From assembly GCA_027563935.2 (NCBI GenBank), contig CM050454.1, positions 47,272,596 through 47,336,595 on the forward strand: 64,000 nt of DNA. Direction: 5' to 3'. The translations under genes and the position numbers were made by a program. Shown here in pieces: positions 59,246-64,000 of this stretch. Source of the stretch: Costus lasius (Eukaryota > Streptophyta > Magnoliopsida > Zingiberales > Costaceae). The notes below the pieces were generated by a model that saw only the letters and a list, made by a program, of their open reading frames with translations, did not search any database and had not been told where the DNA came from. Position 1 is the first letter of the stretch, and each line of letters begins with the position of its first letter.

Positions 59246-60941
59246 GTGGTAGCAGAGCGAAAAAATTATAAAAATGGCCCCGGGGTTTCCCAACAGTGCT
59301 ATCAAGAGCGACTTGCAAGACTCGAACGATGTTTTACGCTTTTCTTTCATGCTCACATGCCATATCTCTATTTTCGTCAATAGCATGATGCATGGCAAAT
59401 GTTTTTTGCTAAGTAGGAAAAATTAGGGTTTCTTGTTTCTATCATCCTCTCAATCTCTTTTGGATTTTTGGACTATTTTTCTTGTCCGATTTAAAGATCA
59501 AAGGCGCACATAATTTTGTCAAGTAGGATGGGCATTGTGTCTTCGGACTGGCCAAGTCTCTTGATCTGACAAAATTGCCAGCCGAAAGGATCTCTGAAAT
59601 CATCATGAAAAATAAATCGCAATTATCCAAAAGATTTGTGAGAAGAAGATGAGAAAAAGAGACTAGTTTTATGAAAAAGTAAAATTTCAAATTTTATGTT
59701 TTTCATGAGCATGTAGAATTGCATGAGTAAATACCTTGATTGTGCATGATGTTGTGATCATTAGTCAAGCCCCCCTTTTGCATGCCTGTGATGTATCCTC
59801 GTGAGGCCTGCGTGCCACTTTTCTTTTTGCTTTTAACTAAAAAGAAGATTAGGGTGGTGCATGTACTTGGAGCTTGCGCACCTTGGATGGTGGCGCAACA
59901 AGCATCAAAGGAAGAGGTGCAAGCTTGCTTAGTGGCGCAAGTTAGGCATGGCCGAACCCTTGGGTTTGAGAGCTAGCTAACTTGGCTTCTTGCATTATGG
60001 CGCTTCCTCATTAGAGGAAGACCATGGCATTGGCCGAACCCTTGGGGTCTACCCTTAAGGTTTGAGAGCTAAACCATGTGAGAAGGACCTTAGAGCCAAC
60101 CTTGAAGACCAAGATAGAGGGCGGCTAGGATAGGTCTATTTTAGGGGCTTGAGTCCTATGTCAAGAGTTGAACCTCCTTTTGGCATGGGTTGGTTCAATG
60201 TCTTGAAAGGGCTTTGATCACATCATCTTTTACTGCTTTCCTTATCTGCTAAAAGCATGCCCGTAATGTTTTATCTTCATGTTGTCACTATAGGATTGAA
60301 TGCCTGTATTGCTAGACATAAGATAAAATTGATGAGACCTCAAAAACCCTCATAATAAAATATCAAGTCTAGTAGCCTTCTAACGCGTAGCCCTCACTAA
60401 GCTATCGATCAGTGGAGTTGTGAACTGTTTCCCACACTCGTGGGACACACCCGCTTATCTTTAGAATGTGTGTGGTGACAATGGTTTCCCCAGTCCAGTT
60501 TTAACCTGGGCGTGCCTTCGCAAGGAAACTCATTGGCCCTGGGCATAACGGTTAGGAATGGACTTGACTAGAAGTTCACATGTGCTGGGCACATGGTGAA
60601 AGTCTAGAGGCATCGTTGAGAGGTTAGGATTTCATGTTGTATCCAGCCCTCACTGGACATAAAATGCCCAGACTATCTCAACAAGGGGAGTTGCTTGGAG
60701 CAACCGGCCGGCGCGCCCACCTTAGGAAACATGGGTAACTTTGTGCATCTCATCCCACCCTCGTGGGACGCAAAGCCACATGTGAAATAAGGATCCCATC
60801 TCACTAGGAAGTCTTAAACTTCCTGATTGACTTTGTGGGTTGTCAATTAGAATTTAAAATAGTGGGAGCAGTAATCATTTAAAACAAGTCCAGTTTAAAT
60901 GATTCGAAGTAGTACTAATCTGTTTTTCTTGGGTGTTGTAG
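59091..60941 (+). other. candidate leader intron of element F, with stem-loop region
   Basis: Acceptor GGGTGTTGTAG ends at 60941, four bases before the gag ATG. Inside are SL1 60431-60444 (CCCAC/GTGGG), SL2 60631-60662, SL3 60739-60775 (CTTTG-GC/GCAAAG around CCCAC-CCTC-GTGGG), SL4 60806-60824 (AGGAAGT/ACTTCCT), SL5 60827-60846 (TTGAC/GTCAA) and SL6 60873-60904 (about 12 paired bases). Positions 59500-60250 show no gene. Confidence 0.5.
59211..59310 (+). repeat. 50-bp tandem duplication spanning LTR end and primer site of F
   Basis: Two units, 59211-59260 and 59261-59310, each contain the last 35 bases of the LTR and the primer site. The first primer site reads TGGTAGCAGAGC and the second TGCTATCAAGAGC, each mutated differently from TGGTATCAGAGC. 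Confidence 0.9.
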
Positions 60942-60945
60942 AACA

Positions 60946-63622
60946 ATGGCTACGAACACTGGCGGATTATCACTGCGATCACTCCTTGATAAGGATAAGT
61001 TGGTTGGAACTAACTTTATGGACTGGCATCAGAACTTGAGGATAGTCCTCAAGCTCGAGAAGAAGCTGTATGTCCTTGAACAGGCTCTTCCTACGGCTCC
61101 TCCGCCTAATGCCCGAACGGCAGACAGAGATGCTTATAGAAAGCATCAGGATGACTCTTTGGAGGTTGCATGTCTTATGCTAGCCAGCATGGCACCTGAA
61201 CTGCAGGTGCAATATGAGCAGCAGAACGCTTTTCAGATGATCACTCATCCAAAACAGATGTTCGAGGCTCAGGCTAGAACTGAGAGATTTAACACCGCCA
61301 AAGCAGTCTTTTCGGTGTAAGTTTTCTGAGGGTGCACCAGTGAGACCCCATGTTCTCAAACTCATTGGGAATGTGGATCATCTCAGGAGACTGGGACATG
61401 CCATAGACAACGAGCTGGTTGTGGATCTTATTCTGCATTCCCTGCCCCCTAGCTTCAGTCCGTTTATTATTAATTTCAACATGAACCGGATTGAGTGCAC
61501 ACGGGAGGAATTAATGAATATGCTCGAAACAGCCGAGCGTGAGATGGGTAAGACCAAACCCAATTCTGTTCTTTTGGTCCCTGCGACTAAGAAGATAAAG
61601 AAGAAGGGTAAGGCACGTGCTAAGAGCAGTGCCAGAGGTCCTACCAAGGCACTGAAGAAAAAGGCGAAGAAGTCAAAGGACCAGAGGTGTTTTCACTGTG
61701 GCGGGTAGGGTCACTGGAGAAGGGACTGCAAGCAGCTTCAGAATGAGGAGAAGAAAGGCTTGGCCTTAACTTCTAGCTCAGGTATCTATGTTACAGAAGT
61801 CAATCTTTCTACTTCTATGTCATGGGTATTGGATACCGCATGTAGGGCTCATATTTGTACAAATATGCAGGGCTCAAGAAAAGTAAATCGGTGCGGCCTA
61901 GAGAGATTGACCTACGCGTTGGAAACGGGGCACAGGTTGCTGCTGTTGCTGTAGGCGTTTTGACTCTCTCCTTGCCTTCTAGACTTCAATTAGAACTAGA
62001 TAATTGCTTTTGTGTACCTTCACTTACTAAGAACATTGTATCCATTCCTTGCTTAGCAAAGAAGGGATTTAAGTTTGAAATAAATAAGAACTCTTGTTCT
62101 TTTTCATTTGCAAATATGTTCTATGGGAAGGGTTCTTTGTGCAATGGTCTATATATATTGGATATGGAAAGTTCTATTTGTAACATAAGTAATAAAAGGA
62201 CCAAACTGAGTGGTTCAGTTGGTGCTTTCCTATGGCACTGTCGATTAGCCCATATAAACAAGAATCGCATCCAACAACTCCATGCAAATTGATTGTTAGA
62301 TTCAAGTTCCTTGGAGGAATTTGATACTTGTGGACCTTGTTTATTAGGGAAAATGACAAAGGGGCCCTTCACCAAGATTGGTGAGAGGGCAGGAGGTTTA
62401 TTGGATCTCATACATACTGATGTGTGTGGGCCTTTCAATAAACAAGCCAGATGAGGGTACAACTACTTCATTACCTTTACTGATGACTTCAGTAGGTATG
62501 GTTATGTCTACTTAATGAGACATAAATCTGAGTCCTTTGAGAAATTCAAGGAGTTCAAGAATGAAGTAGAGAACCAGCTTGGAAGATCCATTAAAGCTCT
62601 TCGATCAGATCGAGGTGGAGAGTACCTGAGTGGTGAGTTCTTTGACTATTTGAGAGAATCTGGGGTCATATCCCAACTCACTCCTCCTGGAACACCTCAA
62701 TGGAATGGTGTGTCTGAAAGGAGAAATCAAACTTTATTGGACATGGTTCGATCTATGATGAGTCATGCAACTCTACCTCCCTCATTCTGGGGGCATGCAC
62801 TAGAGACAGCTTCTCTAATACTCAATAACGTTCCATCTAAGAGTGTCTCCAAAGTACCATATGAGATGTGGAGTGGAAGACGCCCTAATCTCACTTTTAT
62901 CAAGATCTGGGGATGTGAGGCTTATGTCAAACGTCAGGATTCTAGCAAGCTAGAACCTAGATCTGATAAATGCGTGTTTGTGGGGTATCCTAAGGAAACT
63001 AAAGGATACTACTTCTATGTCCCAACCGAGAACAAAGTTTTTGTTGCTCGGGGTGCTGTCTCTCTAGAGAAAGAATTTCTCATGAAAGAAGTTAGTGGGA
63101 GGAAGTTTGACTTGGATGAGGTCCAAGTGCAAGCACAAGACAAAGAGATGGAATCTGAGCCACCTGCACCGGTTGCTAGCCAACCTGAGGCTCAGACACA
63201 GGTCCCGCGTAGGTCTAGGAGAATTCATCGTGCACCTGAAAGGTACGGGTCGCTGCCGACCCAACACGATGGGATCTTCATCATTGAGGGTGAACCCAGA
63301 ACCTATGATGAGGTGGTCAGTGGACCGGACTCTGAGAGATAGCTTGACACCATGCGATCCGAGATGGATTCCATGTCGGCTAACCAAGTCTGGGATTTGG
63401 TTGAGCTGCCTAATGGGGTAAAACCCATAGGGTGTAAATGGGTCTTCAAGAGGAAGACAGACATGGATGGCAATATAGTTACCTATAAGGGTAGACTAGT
63501 GGCTAAAGGATTTAAACAAGTCCACGGGGTGGACTATGATGAAACCTTCTTGCCAGTTGCTATGATCAAATCCATTCGAATTCTGCTTGCTATAGCTGCA
63601 TATCATGACTATGAGATATGGC
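60946..63622 (+). pseudogene. degenerate copia gag-pol of F, truncated in RT
   Basis: Gag begins MATNTGGLSLRSLLDKDKLV. A frameshift occurs at about 61310, a TAG inside the zinc knuckle (CFHCGG-stop-GHWRRDC) at 61706, a frameshift near 61880, TGA at 62290, TGA near 62452 and TAG at 63340. Protease DTACRAHIC, integrase HCRLAHI, LIHTDVCGPF-like motif, LRSDRGGEYLS and [12 protein letters not shown] and RT VFKRKTDMDGNIVTYKG are visible. It stops at HDYEIW, before the first RT Asp, where the next LTR starts. Confidence 0.93.
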
Positions 63623-64000
63623 TGTTGGTGTATATGCCCTAGGACCTAGTTTTGGTCCACTTATGTACTACTTGACTTTGATATTTATATATATCATTCT
63701 GGCATTGTCATTGTCAATGTTTGTTTACATCTGCGCACATGTACTAACATGATAATGTCCCTGGAGACAGATTGGATCTGTGCTCAAACTATTGTCCCCA
63801 GTCGATGTACCTTAGTGGATATGGGACAGCTATGGTACTTGAGAGACTGGTATGTGAGCTGGTTAGGTACGTGGTGCTAACGCAGACACATGGGTATATC
63901 ATTGGAGGATATACTGGAAAGACCCGCTGTGAGGCTATGACTTGGTGTCATAAGTTATCCTCACAAGTGACAGGAGATGCATTGATCCCTTGACTTGAGG
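63623..64000 (+). repeat. LTR of another family 2 copia element, cut by window end
   Basis: It starts with the canonical TGTTGGTGTATATGCCC and is colinear with 57292 onward. It begins abruptly inside F's RT codons, which suggests an insertion of a fresh copy into F. Whether it is a solo LTR or a full element lies beyond the window. Confidence 0.85.

Larger units (their letters stand above)
57292..63622 (+). mobile_element. Ty1/copia element F (family 2), decayed and truncated
   Basis: It has a 5' LTR (57292-59245), a duplicated primer-site region, leader, gag and pol up to the start of the RT palm, where another LTR begins. It is homologous to D throughout. The LTR's second base is T instead of G. 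Confidence 0.9.

Noticed and set aside
1..64000. tRNA, rRNA or conventional host protein genes
   Set aside because: I scanned for conserved motifs and long non-transposon frames and found none I could support; weak short exons would be missed by eye.

Overview
This window is a plant nuclear intergenic region built almost entirely from nested LTR retrotransposons. The plant assignment rests on Ty1/copia polyproteins with an initiator-Met-tRNA type primer site, Athila-type Ty3/gypsy protease and reverse transcriptase, and clean 5-bp target duplications. I see no ordinary host gene, tRNA or rRNA. The species cannot be named from the sequence; an angiosperm is the safe reading.

Layout. Outermost is an old Athila-type gypsy element (H, minus strand; internal 48930-53664, 5' LTR 53665 to about 55224). 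To its right is a related plus-strand remnant (I, about 55225-57291) holding a possible hAT-like MITE. An unexplained 1-kb tract (47930-48929) separates H from a second gypsy element (G, minus strand). G survives as scattered pieces: its LTR at 38146-38654 and 47766-47929, gag at 36605-38145, protease and RT at 25406-26315, RNase H at 7794-7988. The pieces are split by younger insertions: copia A (1-7793, plus), the non-autonomous Athila-like element B plus an inverted relative B' (7989-25405), copia D (26316-36604, minus, target duplication AGGGG) and copia E (38655-47760, minus, GAAAC). B's 3' LTR is itself split by copia C (14335-23414, minus, AGCAC). D's 3' LTR carries a solo LTR of the A/C/E family (26964-28698, TAAAC). 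Element I is interrupted by a decayed copia F (57292-63622, plus), which is followed by the LTR of another D/F-family copy (63623 onward).

Two copia families are present. Family 1 (A, C, E, the solo LTR) is young: LTR pairs differ by roughly 0.3-0.8% by eye, A has an intact 1294-residue polyprotein, E carries one nonsense codon, C has at least two nonsense codons and has lost the usual gag ATG. Family 2 (D, F and the LTR at 63623) is older and broken in many places.

The most interesting signal is in the long leaders between 5' LTR and gag. In family 1 every LTR copy carries an ATG-GCN-NTG triplet followed directly by GTATG, and a pyrimidine-rich TTGTTGTAG precedes the gag ATG. Splicing the leader out would remove the primer-binding site and join the LTR-borne ATG in frame to gag. 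Family 2 has the same donor/acceptor layout. Inside this candidate intron lie six stem-loops in the same order in both families, with compensatory base changes. The model is a separation of genomic RNA (unspliced, with primer site and structured region) from gag-pol mRNA (spliced).
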